64,000 nucleotides of DNA from Marinomonas sp. MED121 (GCF_000153025.1 NZ_CH672434.1:54909-118908); one strand, 5' to 3'. Shown: positions 34,742 to 44,192, counted from the first letter of the stretch. Notes: generated by a model not told the origin, from the letters alone. Program-made: numbers and translations.

Positions 34742-34912
34742 GAGAAAAGCACGTCTGACGCATCGAGATACACAATGATAATAGGAAGTGTCTTGAAAAC
34801 TAATTAGAGATTTACGCTTAACTGAAAGCGCATTATTAGATTCCTCGTCCTTGAGTGAATATAATAAAGCTAGATAGTGATTAGAAGAAGGTCAAATTGG
34901 AATGCCTGTCCT
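34742..34912 (-). repeat. Truncated transposon 5'-end fragment (copy E)
   Basis: This copy is the longest truncated one: it keeps about 30 codons of a transposase variant (KRKSLISFQDT... HCVSRCVRRAFL), the upstream block and an AATTGGAATGCCTGTCCTGT end. It stops 35 bp short of the hamB stop codon. Confidence 0.85.
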
Positions 34913-34946
34913 GTTAGTAGTCCTGTTAGTAATTTTTTCAACCGTT

Positions 34947-37868
34947 TTAAATATTGTAATCATCAAAGAATCGACTTATTGATAATGCTGGAACACGAGG
35001 GTCTTTCTCTAAAAAATTATTTAAAGCTTCTCTATTAACCATTAATAGCCTTCGAATATTCGGAATATCTTCAGAAAGCTCAAGGAAATCCAAGAATCGA
35101 GCAACTCCAAATACAGCCAACCTATCTGTAACCCCTGAGTTAATTAGCCTTAAATGAATCTGACGATTGACACCATATTGCATATACTGAGGCCAATTCA
35201 CGACATGATCAGGTACTTCATCTTCGTAAAGTTCAATTGCGAAACGTGTAAGCTGAGATAATATCTGCTGTAACTCAAAGCCTATAGTTGTACAAATATA
35301 TCTAACAACATCATCTACATCCTGCTCAAGATCTTCAGCCATTTCTACATAAAAACTACCGGATACCCAACCATTTAAAACGTCTATTATAAGATCAGCA
35401 CTATTCTCATATCCAATATGCTCCAGCACTGGCTTAATTATATGATTAAACCAATTAGGCTCCTGAGGAGCGCTTAGAGATCGCCATATATCTTGGTCAA
35501 GTATCTGACTTTCGTTAACATAATTAAGAAAGTTAAGCGAAGAACCTGTATTCCTCATTATGGCTCTCTTAGTAGAGTCTGTCTCATTATATATTCGCTC
35601 TGTCCTTAAAGAAAAAACCATTTTTAATAGGTCAGTTAGACCCTCTTCATCGCAAAACTTTGATGCTAAAGTTTCAGATAGCATCTGATCTAAAAATGTA
35701 TCTAACTCTTCTTCAGGGGTATCTTCTGGTAAAGACTGTAAAAGTGACATATCAATAGATTCAAAGATATAAGAAATATCTTTTGCAACATCGGAATCAA
35801 AGAACTCCTGATTCAAGGTTAAATTCATCTCCTCAAGATAGTTTTTAAGATCTTTAATGAGCGAGAACAAAAAGCCATGAGCAGACTCCAGTTGAACATC
35901 ATTTATAACTTCTAAGGCATAGTCTCTTTCTGATTCATTAGCAAAAATAACCCTGCCGCGAGTTTCCTTTCCTGCTCTTCCTGCTCTTCCAATAATGTTT
36001 TTTATATTCCTCTTTTCAATAAAGCCCTTGATTCTTCCATTGAATCGTTTGACCGTATGTAAAACTATCGTTCTGATTGGAAGATTAACACCTTCCGCTA
36101 AAGTGGAAGTGCATATTAATATATTTATTTTTTGTTCATTAATTGCTTGCTCCATTTCTCGACGTAATTCTTGAGGGAGGTCCCCGTGATGGCACCCAAT
36201 TTTTCTCTGAACCAATCTCGTCAATAAATGCCTTTCGCCTAAAAGTGTTGAAATATAATTAACAAGGTCTACGGGGTGATTTTCCTTTTGATACTGCTGC
36301 GTAATGAACGCATTTCTCTCCAACATATCCAAACATTTATTCGCCAAACCTCTAACACCAGATTGACCTTTCTCTGTAGTAAATAGAATTACAGAGCCTG
36401 ATGTAGAAGCCTTGAAAGCTGAAGCACAAGCCAAAGTCAGCAGTGAGTTCCAGCCTGGCAAGAGATTACTATTTCCCGTACCTTGATTAATAAACTTCAA
36501 TTCGTCTTTTTGAATGAAATCGCTTAAAAAATAACTGTACGGTTGATCCAAATGAGGATTAAAGTCTAAAAACCAATTATAATTAACAGATCTAAGAAAA
36601 GAATAATCTGTTACTACAGGCTTGTAATCTGAGTTAATTAAACTACCTTCATCTCCACCTAACCAGTCATTAATATCTGAAACATTTGGTAAAATAGCAG
36701 ATATAAAAACAATCTTATCTACAGGACTCTCTCGTCTTTTAAATTTGGTCAACAACAATTCATATTGCAGGCCTCGATTACCATCATCAATTAGATGTCC
36801 CTCATCGCAAATCAAAACATCAAACCTATCAATGAAATCGGGGATAACTTGACAGAGCGCCTCAAATTTTTCGGGCGTAGAAATAACAACATCAGCATTT
36901 TCTACAGTCGTAGACTCTGATCGAGTGGGTATATTACCTCCATAACTAGCTGAAACCTCTATGCCAACGTTACTCAGCCTAGAATACATTCCAGCCTTTA
37001 TCTCTGCTGCAAGCGCCCTAAAAGGCACAAGAAATAAAACTTTATTACCTCTTACTTTAACTTCATTAAAGATGATAATTTCACATAGTGAAGTCTTTCC
37101 TGCAGAGGTAGGCATTTGCATGCTATAAGCTGGTTTCCCACCAGTAAGAATTCCAGATTCAACTGCTTTTACCTGTGAGGGTAATAACTCCCAAATAGGA
37201 TGACCTCCATTAGACGATAGTAAGTCATTCCATACAGACATATCATCACAGTTAGAATATTTCTCCAGAAGACCCCAAACATTGACAGTTATAAATCTAG
37301 CAATACATTCATAAGCAAATTTCGAGCTAACATAAAGTAATGGATCATGTTTAAGCCCAATAGCAACCTGTTCAGATAATTTATCAAGAATAAGATGAAA
37401 CCTTTGATGCTCCCCTTTATTTACAGCGTCAAAAATCTCAACAGATAACTCATTTTCCTCATCTAAAATACGAGATAAAAATGAATATAAGAGTTTCTCC
37501 TGTTCTATTTCAAATATATCTGAATCTATATCTTTTGTAATTAGAAATGACGTTGGTGGTTGGTCTGCAAGATAATAAAGTGCCGCAGAATAAAGAAGGT
37601 TTCGATTCTTCTCTACTCCACTTATGTATTTTGATGCTGCACTCTTTGAAAAAACCAGTAATGTCTTAGCACATGATAGAAGATTAGATTTCATATCTTC
37701 AGACTCTTCCCTCAATGTACTAAATATATGAGAAAAAGTAGCTATATAAAGATCATCAACTCTATCTTTAACAGTATAATCAGTCCAGCTCTGTTGAGGT
37801 ATATTGAACTCAGCTGCGGCCTCCCAAGATTCAAACTCAGCTATCATTTTTATCAGTAGTTGACTCAT
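34947..37868 (-). CDS. hamB: Hachiman anti-phage defence helicase HamB
   Basis: This is a cytoplasmic SF2 (Ski2-like) DNA helicase. The 973-residue product has motif I MPTSAGKT (252-259), motif Ia FLVPFRALAAEIK, motif Ib STPEKFEAL, motif II DEGH (355-358), motif III FISAILPN and motif VI IIGRAGRAG (near residue 650). The large C-terminal extension is typical of HamB. The start overlaps the hamA stop by 4 bp (ATGA), so the two are co-translated. The gene is more AT-rich than its neighbours, supporting recent transfer. Helicase identity is clear; HamB rather than another defence helicase is inferred from the partner. Confidence 0.85.
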   Translation of the reverse strand: MSQLLIKMIAEFESWEAAAEFNIPQQSWTDYTVKDRVDDLYIATFSHIFSTLREESEDMKSNLLSCAKTLLVFSKSAASKYISGVEKNRNLLYSAALYYLADQPPTSFLITKDIDSDIFEIEQEKLLYSFLSRILDEENELSVEIFDAVNKGEHQRFHLILDKLSEQVAIGLKHDPLLYVSSKFAYECIARFITVNVWGLLEKYSNCDDMSVWNDLLSSNGGHPIWELLPSQVKAVESGILTGGKPAYSMQMPTSAGKTSLCEIIIFNEVKVRGNKVLFLVPFRALAAEIKAGMYSRLSNVGIEVSASYGGNIPTRSESTTVENADVVISTPEKFEALCQVIPDFIDRFDVLICDEGHLIDDGNRGLQYELLLTKFKRRESPVDKIVFISAILPNVSDINDWLGGDEGSLINSDYKPVVTDYSFLRSVNYNWFLDFNPHLDQPYSYFLSDFIQKDELKFINQGTGNSNLLPGWNSLLTLACASAFKASTSGSVILFTTEKGQSGVRGLANKCLDMLERNAFITQQYQKENHPVDLVNYISTLLGERHLLTRLVQRKIGCHHGDLPQELRREMEQAINEQKINILICTSTLAEGVNLPIRTIVLHTVKRFNGRIKGFIEKRNIKNIIGRAGRAGKETRGRVIFANESERDYALEVINDVQLESAHGFLFSLIKDLKNYLEEMNLTLNQEFFDSDVAKDISYIFESIDMSLLQSLPEDTPEEELDTFLDQMLSETLASKFCDEEGLTDLLKMVFSLRTERIYNETDSTKRAIMRNTGSSLNFLNYVNESQILDQDIWRSLSAPQEPNWFNHIIKPVLEHIGYENSADLIIDVLNGWVSGSFYVEMAEDLEQDVDDVVRYICTTIGFELQQILSQLTRFAIELYEDEVPDHVVNWPQYMQYGVNRQIHLRLINSGVTDRLAVFGVARFLDFLELSEDIPNIRRLLMVNREALNNFLEKDPRVPALSISRFFDDYNI

Positions 37869-38641
37869 AGATTTGCCTCTTCACATGCACGCCGAAATAC
37901 CGATTCGTAACGCTCTTTCAGATCATCAATACCTATAACAATGATCTCAAAACTGTGAGTTTTTTCAGGCAAATTAATATCTTTTGTTATCTCGTCATTT
38001 AGAAACGCCCTATCAACAATAGCAACAGCTCGATATATCTTCGAATAACGTATATTTAATTCATCCGCAAACCGAGAGGCTAAAGTTAAATCATCTTGAT
38101 TCCCTTCATCAATGGCTTTCTCTTTAAGCCATACAAGTGTTTTGGCAAGCCTACCAGTTCTATCCGACTCATATCCTGAGATAGCACTTGAAATAGGATC
38201 AAATGCACTAGCAGTTGCTTTCTGTTTAGACTCAGCACATATAACAAAATCATCTTCTGAAGGATTATTCAAATCTCCAATATTAAATAAAACAACATCT
38301 GAGTGTGGCGCGGCTTTTTTTCTATCCTGCTTATATCTCCACTTCTTAATTAGTTTCAAATCATCTTTATACTGTCTATCTAAAAAATAAAGAGTAAATA
38401 TTTCCCCGAAATCGCCTGACATTACACTTCCCTTGTCAGGAATTTTGTTAGCGATCAACTCACTATAAGCTAGGCCTGTTTGATTAGCCCTCTCTTCTAG
38501 CTTTTCTTGAGATATATAACAACTAGCCAGCTTACCTACAAGATAATCCTCTAGCAGTTTTGCAGAATTATCAGCTAAAATATGACAGGCAACATCTAAG
38601 CTACCTTCAGGACGCTCATTCAACTCTTTTATAAAATCCAT
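37865..38641 (-). CDS. hamA: Hachiman anti-phage defence effector HamA (DUF1837 nuclease-like)
   Basis: The 258-residue product looks like the HamA (DUF1837) effector. A PD-(D/E)XK-like arrangement is visible: Glu80 in SGDFGEIFTLYFL, Asp115 in HSDVVLF, and Glu137-x-Lys139 in CAESKQKA. In Hachiman, HamA is released from HamB on sensing damaged or foreign DNA and degrades DNA to stop phage replication. It is the first gene of the two-gene unit and overlaps hamB by 4 bp. E. coli AbpA/AbpB is a related pair. The family call rests on the motif layout, size and partner, not on a database match. Confidence 0.75.
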   Translation of the reverse strand: MDFIKELNERPEGSLDVACHILADNSAKLLEDYLVGKLASCYISQEKLEERANQTGLAYSELIANKIPDKGSVMSGDFGEIFTLYFLDRQYKDDLKLIKKWRYKQDRKKAAPHSDVVLFNIGDLNNPSEDDFVICAESKQKATASAFDPISSAISGYESDRTGRLAKTLVWLKEKAIDEGNQDDLTLASRFADELNIRYSKIYRAVAIVDRAFLNDEITKDINLPEKTHSFEIIVIGIDDLKERYESVFRRACEEANL

Positions 38642-39060
38642 TATTATTTCTTCTTAAAATTCTCAGTCTACTCAAATATCTCTGTGTTACTCTTTAAACC
38701 AACGAAGTGATACCTTATATTTGAAATTACAAAATACCTACCCTCTGACCATTTTGGTCGAAATCGGGCTTACAACCACCATAGAAAATTTAAATAATGC
38801 GCACGCTCGATTTGTCGGTTTATATTCCGAATATAAAGCGTCACATTTGATTAATTTCATTAATGAAAAGTAGCTTATCAACTGAAATCATTCCTAGCTA
38901 TATGTGCTTAAGCGTTATTATCATCACGATGTGTTCTAGACGGCCCGCATATTTTTATTTCTGATTTATTAATAATTGACGCTTTAAATAGACAGCTACA
39001 ATACAATTTTTAATTTTGAAAGACTGTATTTATAATACTATTTATCATTTCACTTTTAAC
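38642..39060. other. AT-rich intergenic region upstream of hamA
   Basis: There is no gene or conserved motif that I can identify. It should contain the hamA promoter; AAGAAG lies just upstream of the hamA ATG. Confidence 0.5.
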
Positions 39061-39306
39061 TTAATAAACTAACTCTTTCTCTAAATCAGTTTCACTAGAA
39101 CTCTCTAACATAGAAACAGATTCTCTATATTCAGCAGCCTCTGCTTTCATCGTCCAGTGAATATCTTCAACGCCTTCATTAATCACTTTTTGTTTAATTT
39201 CACTAAGAGGTAATCTAAAGAATTCTTTTCTTGGGTTTATCTTATTAACTGACTTCTCATGAAAGGCTTTATGTAAGGATTTCTCTAAATTTATAAAGAC
39301 ACCCAA
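39061..39306 (-). pseudogene. 3' remnant of a DUF4041/T5orf172 (GIY-YIG-type) nuclease gene
   Basis: The 81-residue frame matches the C-terminal end of T5orf172/DUF4041 proteins: LEKSLHKAFHEK, then REFFRLPLSEIKQKV, then TMKAEAAEYRES. The rest of the protein, including the coiled-coil DUF4041 region and the catalytic GIY-YIG start, is absent upstream. Its apparent start is not a real gene start. Such nucleases are common in defence islands, so this fragment probably marks a decayed neighbour of the Hachiman genes. The family call is from memory of the motif and moderate. Confidence 0.55.
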
Positions 39307-40195
39307 AATAAAAGTTCAAAATTTATAATAAGTGTGCATATTATTCATTACTCACGTTTATATCATATTGACTATTAACTCAACCTTCAACAACCCACCT
39401 TTCGTCAGCAACTTAGCACTGAACTTTGGATTCCAAGTTATATGGACAGCCATGATAAAAATTGAGCCCCACCCTTTTAAAAACATTTACCAATCAAAAC
39501 ATCAAGTTAGATAAAAACGCTTCAATTAGTCAATAAACAACTGATTTTACTCGCTTTTACCATCTCCACAATCACCTTTACTCAATCAAGAGGTTGACCC
39601 TTACAAACTGAACTTAAATCACTTTAATCAATAAAAATAAACTTTCAAATTTTTTAAAACCTCTCCTTCAAAAACACAAAACACTAATATAGAAAACATT
39701 AAATTAGACAATTCTTTAATATAAAAATATCTAATGCGAGACTCACATTTAAATCAAAACCCTAAAAAACAGCTCAGAATATGAGCCCTTTATTTGAAAT
39801 TTAGTATTGCCAAAGAACTTAATTGGCTAAATAAGCACAAGCTAACATTCATTAAACTCAGCCTGATAAATCAAAGGGATTTTGGCAGGCAGATTTAAAA
39901 GATAAAATGAGAGTTAAATCGCTAGATTAAAATTAAAAACCAGCAATAAAACGTTACATTATTATGACTGGCTGAAGGCTATTTTGGACTTAAGGCTATT
40001 TTTGGGCTTAAGGCTATTTTTTCGAAAAAAATTTTTGAAGGTCTGTTTATTCAAAGGCAAGTTTATTCAAAGGCACGTTTATTCAAAGGTCTGGTTTTTT
40101 AACTGATCAGAAATGCAATAGTGTTAGTGGCTTTGGGGTAGTCTCACATTTCCAGCAAACGCTACAACAGGCTTCTCACACGCTTAACACGGGCA
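39307..40195. other. AT-rich intergenic region with two short tandem arrays
   Basis: No gene is supported. Near the right end, CTTAAGGCTATTTTTGGG-like units (39972-40022) and then GTTTATTCAAAGGCA units (40045-40092) occur in tandem. The left part contains only AT-rich sequence with frequent stops. Confidence 0.6.
39972..40092. repeat. Two adjacent tandem arrays (about 17-18 bp and 16 bp periods)
   Basis: The first array has three CTKAAGGCTATTTT units (39972-40022). The second has three exact-length 16-bp units GTTTATTCAAAGGCAA, GTTTATTCAAAGGCAC and GTTTATTCAAAGGTCT (40045-40092). Confidence 0.8.
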
Positions 40196-40221
40196 ATAAA
40201 AAAGCCTCACTAAATGAGGCT
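40196..40221 (-). terminator. Rho-independent terminator after the first DUF805 gene
   Basis: A perfect stem AGCCTCA/TGAGGCT with a 5-base loop CTAAA is followed by TTTTTT on the minus strand. Confidence 0.85.
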
Positions 40222-40280
40222 CATTATTACAGATGGATATCGCACCTTGTTGTCGGTTTTTCTGCTTGAAAACGAATACC

Positions 40281-40631
40281 TTAAAACACGGTATTCGCTT
40301 TAGGATTAAAACCGTAAGGGTTGGCATCGTCACTGTCTAGAAGGCAGAAGATAAGGATGGCGATCGCGCCTATCACTGGGATGAGTCCGATCAGTAACCA
40401 CCAGGCTGAGTGGTTAGTATCATGTAAACGCCTTACTAGAATGCTTAAGCTTGGGATAAACATGGCAAGGGAAAATAAAATTGAGATACCGAATATGCCT
40501 AACGCTGCTTCGATCACCATTAAGGAGACACTGAATAAGGTGCAAATGAGGGTGAACATCCAATATTCTTTGCGTCTAGCGCGGCCTGAAAAGTCAGCAT
40601 ACTTTTTTAAAGCGAGGGTAAAATATTCCAT
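40281..40631 (-). CDS. DUF805 membrane protein (paralogue 1)
   Basis: This is a 116-residue inner-membrane protein with the GRARRKEYW motif after about residue 16, three to four hydrophobic segments, the SLSILVRRLHDTNHSAWWLLIGLIPVIGAI motif and a C-terminal NPYGFNP tail. These are hallmarks of DUF805. The function is unknown. It is a tandem paralogue of the next gene (40989-41339) and is separated from it by 357 bp containing one short tandem array. Confidence 0.88.
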   Translation of the reverse strand: MEYFTLALKKYADFSGRARRKEYWMFTLICTLFSVSLMVIEAALGIFGISILFSLAMFIPSLSILVRRLHDTNHSAWWLLIGLIPVIGAIAILIFCLLDSDDANPYGFNPKANTVF

Positions 40632-40943
40632 TTTTAATCATTCCTTTATTTAAACCGCTCCGCTTCTTTATAAAGAGAAGATGAGCTTAGTTTGCAATTA
40701 CATCCGTGTTTTCATTAACCAAGCCAAATTGCTTAGCGACTTAAGGACAATATAAAGGAGTTTTTAGCATTATGGTAGAGCAAGTTTGCTCCTACTTTTA
40801 GGGGAGATAAAGGATAATTACTGTCAGAGAAATGACATAAAAAGCATGCCAAGGTCGAGAAGAAGATCCGATTTAAGATCGATAAAAAAGCACAAACACA
40901 GAACTAGCATGTCTTAAAAGCGACTTTCGCTTGCTTTAACCAG

Positions 40944-40988
40944 CTTAAGTTATGCCTTCTTAAACTATGCCATCTTAAGTTATGCCAT
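40944..40988. repeat. Three 15-bp tandem units beside a DUF805 stop codon
   Basis: CTTAAGTTATGCCTT, CTTAAACTATGCCAT and CTTAAGTTATGCCAT end exactly at the stop codon of the second DUF805 gene (stop read on the minus strand at 40989-40991). The rest of 40632-40943 holds no recognised feature. Confidence 0.8.
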
Positions 40989-41339
40989 CTAGCAGAGTAT
41001 TCCACCCTTAGGGTTATAGCCGTATTCATTGTCATGGTGACTATCCTGCACTAAAAAATAAAGCAAGATTAGCTGCCCAATAATAGGGATGAAAAGAAGC
41101 AACAACCACCAAGCAGAATGGCTTGTATCATGCAGGCGCCTTACTAAAACACTTAAGCTTGGCACAAACATGACAAGGGTATAAAGCGCCGTAAATCCCC
41201 CCTGCACCGAGATTGCATCTAACGCGATGACAATAATATAAAAGATGAAGTAGAACAGGTTGAAGTACCAGTATTCGCTGCGTCTGGCACGGCCTGAAAA
41301 TTCAGCATAATTTGTTAAAGCATTAATAAAATATTCCAT
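40989..41339 (-). CDS. DUF805 membrane protein (paralogue 2)
   Basis: The 116-residue membrane protein has GRARRSEYWYFN near the N-terminus, then SLSVLVRRLHDTSHSAWWLL and a tail ending EYGYNPKGG. It is the same length as, and clearly paralogous to, the neighbouring DUF805 gene, so a tandem duplication is likely. The role is unknown; DUF805 proteins have been loosely linked to stress or phage contexts, with nothing specific here. Confidence 0.87.
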   Translation of the reverse strand: MEYFINALTNYAEFSGRARRSEYWYFNLFYFIFYIIVIALDAISVQGGFTALYTLVMFVPSLSVLVRRLHDTSHSAWWLLLLFIPIIGQLILLYFLVQDSHHDNEYGYNPKGGILC

Positions 41340-41542
41340 ATGGTCACCCTTATTTCGATACCGTTTTGAAATAAATTCGCCATTGATACTTTTATTTTAG
41401 CAGCTGATTTTTAACAGGATGTTTTATGTGGTTATTTTTATCACCTAGGTGTTACACAATGTCCTTTTTTGTAATGGGCTTTTTAAGAAGAGCTAGCCAA
41501 AAGTGTTTTAAGAAAAGCGGCCTCTGACAGCCTGCTCATCAG

Positions 41543-42043
41543 TTAGGGAGCCTTTTGCTGTAAACGCCCTGCTTTAATCAAGTTTAAATCTAGGGCTAAA
41601 GGATTCTCGCTCCAACCATGCAGTTTATCGTGGGCTTGGATATAAAGGGTTTCACCCGTATCAATATACTCAAAAGGGATTTGAATCGCGTTTAACGAGC
41701 GGGTAAATGGCTGTTCATTCACATGGGGGTGATACAAGATTCTATCCCCTAACACCTTGCCATTCTTATCCACTAAACGCCATTGGTCAGCATAATGATC
41801 CCAACCTGTATCCTCATGTTTTAAGGTGACATTCAAGGACCAGGTATTATTCCCTTGGTGTTTAAGGTCTGCGGCTAAGATGCTCACCTCATTCGCTAAA
41901 AGAGAAGGTGAAAAGCTCAGGCTTATCAGACTCATGACACTCATGACAGTTAAGGCGACGGATGTCACTCGCCCCTTATTTAACAAGGATTTAAGATAGC
42001 TTATCAAGGGCTTCTGCCCGTTTATAAAACACACTAATGTCAT
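41543..42043 (-). CDS. Exported protein of unknown function
   Basis: The family was not recognised. From ATG 42043 the product is about 166 residues, with an N-terminal hydrophobic segment (SVALTVMSVMSLISLSFSPSLLAN) that looks like a signal peptide with a cleavage-like site. The mature part begins EVSILAADLKHQGNNTWSL and has alternating strands. The frame from 42082 is longer but the internal ATG is more plausible. It lies within 50 bp of a GFA-family gene on the same strand and may be co-transcribed. Confidence 0.55.
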   Translation of the reverse strand: MTLVCFINGQKPLISYLKSLLNKGRVTSVALTVMSVMSLISLSFSPSLLANEVSILAADLKHQGNNTWSLNVTLKHEDTGWDHYADQWRLVDKNGKVLGDRILYHPHVNEQPFTRSLNAIQIPFEYIDTGETLYIQAHDKLHGWSENPLALDLNLIKAGRLQQKAP

Positions 42044-42090
42044 CTTTGCTCCTTGCTTGAATAAGGTGAATGCTAATATCACGCCTTAGC

Positions 42091-42501
42091 TTATTGAGGA
42101 AAGTCTTCAAACTTTGTTGCTTGGCTTAAGTTGGCTTGCCAGCTTGCTTTACTGCGACAAAAAAGATGGCCTGTCGGTTCAATCTCTACCTCAGTATCAA
42201 GGGAGCCTGCTGGTACGACTAACAAAGCGCCATCAAATTGTATATTAGGCACAGCGGAGCCACAGTCCTGACAAAAGCTTCGCACATGGCGAGTACCATC
42301 TAAGGTAAAGGTTTTTACCTTGTCTTCCCCTTTTAGCCAGTTTAGTTGCGCGGTTCCACTAAAAAGGTTTGATGCGTGGGCACTGCCGGTATCCTTTTTA
42401 CAATGTTGGCAATGGCATAAAAAGAAATTTTCAAACTCACCGCTTACCTGATAGGTCACCTGTTGGCACAGGCAGCTGCCACTGTGATTTTGCGCTTGCA
42501 T
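42091..42501 (-). CDS. GFA-family (glutathione-dependent formaldehyde-activating-like) protein
   Basis: The 136-residue product has a zinc ribbon-type Cys pattern: SCLCQQVTY near the N-terminus, CHCQHCKKDTGSAH, and CQDCGSAVP about 70 residues in. These are the conserved Cys of the GFA (Mss4-like) fold. Substrate is unknown; many family members are not formaldehyde-related. A second GFA gene lies at 51113-51523. Confidence 0.85.
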   Translation of the reverse strand: MQAQNHSGSCLCQQVTYQVSGEFENFFLCHCQHCKKDTGSAHASNLFSGTAQLNWLKGEDKVKTFTLDGTRHVRSFCQDCGSAVPNIQFDGALLVVPAGSLDTEVEIEPTGHLFCRSKASWQANLSQATKFEDFPQ

Positions 42502-42892
42502 GGGGGGCTCCTTTATTTAATTTATCCCTAAGTCATTTTTCTATATCACTTTTATTGGTTATTTTAGCCTTAATATCGGTTAATAAAAAGCCAGAATAAA
42601 GCGGCTCTTTTTACCTTTGTTTTATTACCTTGCTTTTTTTACCCTGCTTTATCTTCCTCATTTCAAGATTTCAAAGTGCCTGCGTTGAAAACAGGCTAAA
42701 CCAGAAATTTATTTTCTTCCGTGATTATCACGATTTTTCAGCCTCGCAATTTCATACCCTGCTTATACCCGATTCAGCGGCTTGTTTTAAATCGGGAGGC
42801 TAGACGCACAGAACTCACTCAGCGGGCGACACAATGGGCAGACAAGCGCAATTGCATCGCTTCTATCAAGGATAAAACGAGGAAGACACATT
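42502..42892. other. Intergenic region with a short tandem T-rich array
   Basis: No gene is seen. Around 42611-42654, TTACCTTTGTTTTAT, TACCTTGCTTTTTT and TACCCTGCTTTATCT follow each other. The promoter of the hydrolase gene lies to the right; GGAAG is 9 bases before its ATG. Confidence 0.6.
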
Positions 42893-44143
42893 ATGACGAC
42901 CTATACCCTAAGTTTTTGCGGCACCGGCTGCTCACGAGATGAAGGCGAGGTAACGCGTAAATGGGAGCGCCGAGATTGGCAATTTTGGATGAATGACGAA
43001 AGGCTAAAAAGTGATAAGGCCATCTACTCCCCAAAGACAGGTTATATTCCTGTTCGCCTCCATAAAGAGATTTGCGGTGACCTTAAATCCGTTAAACCCA
43101 GCGCCACCATTCGAGGTGTGGGTGAAAATGATTGGTTTAATCAAGGCCATACCAGTGATGAATTGCTGATTGATGGGCCCTTAAACGCCTCGAAAGATTT
43201 GATTGGTTATGTCAAAAGCTATCGTAAGGATAATCAGCGTTCAGTCCCCGCTCAAATGACAGGGTGGGCAGCGGCGGCTTTGGCATTACATGGTGCTAAT
43301 TTGGCCGCTGGCAGTGGTGCTAAAACCCTCAATTTTGTGGGCCATAGTCGTGGTGCTGTAGAAAGCATTATGGCGGCCTGGTTTATCTATGCCTATGGCA
43401 CAGAAGAAATGAAACAAGTCCCAATCAATATTTTTGCCATAGACCCAGTACCCGGCCCCGGTGAATGGTATGGCATTTTAACTCAGTTGCCCCCCAATGT
43501 TGCCAGCTATGTGGGCATCTATTCTTGGGATCATTTAGATAAAGGCTTCTCTGCCCTCGTCCCCAGACCGAATGGCCAGATGACAGGCCAGTTAGCCCCA
43601 GGAAAGCTGGGTGGCAGTGGCGTATTAGGCACAAGTTGGAAGACCTTAGCCGATAAATGCCAATTAGAAGACCCTTTATCACCTAGCGTGCGCGCTCAAC
43701 CCAAAAATTACACGTTATATGCTTGTCGAGGCAAACACAGCACAGTGGCTGGCAGCATCACATCAGATGGCCAATATGATCCAACCAAAGCCAGTGCTCA
43801 GGTCGCCCCTGTTCCCGAGCTCATCTACAAGGTCGCCCGTGGCTATTTAACTAAATGGGGCACTGAGTTTATGAGCAAATGCGCGGTGAATGAGAGTGTC
43901 ACCGAGCTCAGGCGTCAGATTCATTTAGACCATGGCAAGTTTGATGCTATGGGCTGTGGTGAAACTCGCACCAGTCGCTTACCCGCCAGACCTTACGTGA
44001 GACAAGTGTCTTCCATTAGCGGACGTAACACTTGGAATACCTATTACCTAGATGATGTGGCCGGTGACCCACCTTACAAATTAGCCTTCCCCGTTACCTT
44101 TGAACGCAGCGGAAAAGGTTGGGTTAACTGGGTTTATTTATAG
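42893..44143 (+). CDS. Serine hydrolase (lipase-like alpha/beta hydrolase) of a lipolytic pair
   Basis: The 416-residue soluble protein has the nucleophile elbow GHSRG in FVGHSRGAVES (near residue 149), within an FCGTGCSR... N-terminal segment seen in large effector-type hydrolases. A FAIDPVPGPG loop follows and a possible catalytic His lies in the C-terminal part. No signal peptide or membrane segment is visible. It lies 49 bp from the phospholipase-D-like gene, in the same orientation, as an operon. It fits DUF2235-like or type VI lipase-effector-like hydrolases, but no VgrG, PAAR or immunity gene is adjacent, so a role as effector is speculative. Confidence 0.65.
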   Translation: MTTYTLSFCGTGCSRDEGEVTRKWERRDWQFWMNDERLKSDKAIYSPKTGYIPVRLHKEICGDLKSVKPSATIRGVGENDWFNQGHTSDELLIDGPLNASKDLIGYVKSYRKDNQRSVPAQMTGWAAAALALHGANLAAGSGAKTLNFVGHSRGAVESIMAAWFIYAYGTEEMKQVPINIFAIDPVPGPGEWYGILTQLPPNVASYVGIYSWDHLDKGFSALVPRPNGQMTGQLAPGKLGGSGVLGTSWKTLADKCQLEDPLSPSVRAQPKNYTLYACRGKHSTVAGSITSDGQYDPTKASAQVAPVPELIYKVARGYLTKWGTEFMSKCAVNESVTELRRQIHLDHGKFDAMGCGETRTSRLPARPYVRQVSSISGRNTWNTYYLDDVAGDPPYKLAFPVTFERSGKGWVNWVYL

Positions 44144-44192
44144 CCACGCCCTTTTAATCGTCACATCCTTTTATATGTTAGGAGAACACATT

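Noticed and set aside
29032..34912. CRISPR array or integron cassette array in the repeat-rich island
   Set aside because: Repeats are unequal, are transposon ends and LysR tails rather than regular spacers, and no integrase, attC-like folded sites or Cas genes were found.
39332..39514. 60-codon plus-strand frame near the nuclease remnant
   Set aside because: It is AT-rich with no ribosome-binding site or conserved pattern, in a region with short random ORFs.
42721..42942. 73-codon plus-strand frame overlapping the serine hydrolase start
   Set aside because: It overlaps the hydrolase start in another frame and has no domain; the hydrolase ATG has a ribosome-binding site.
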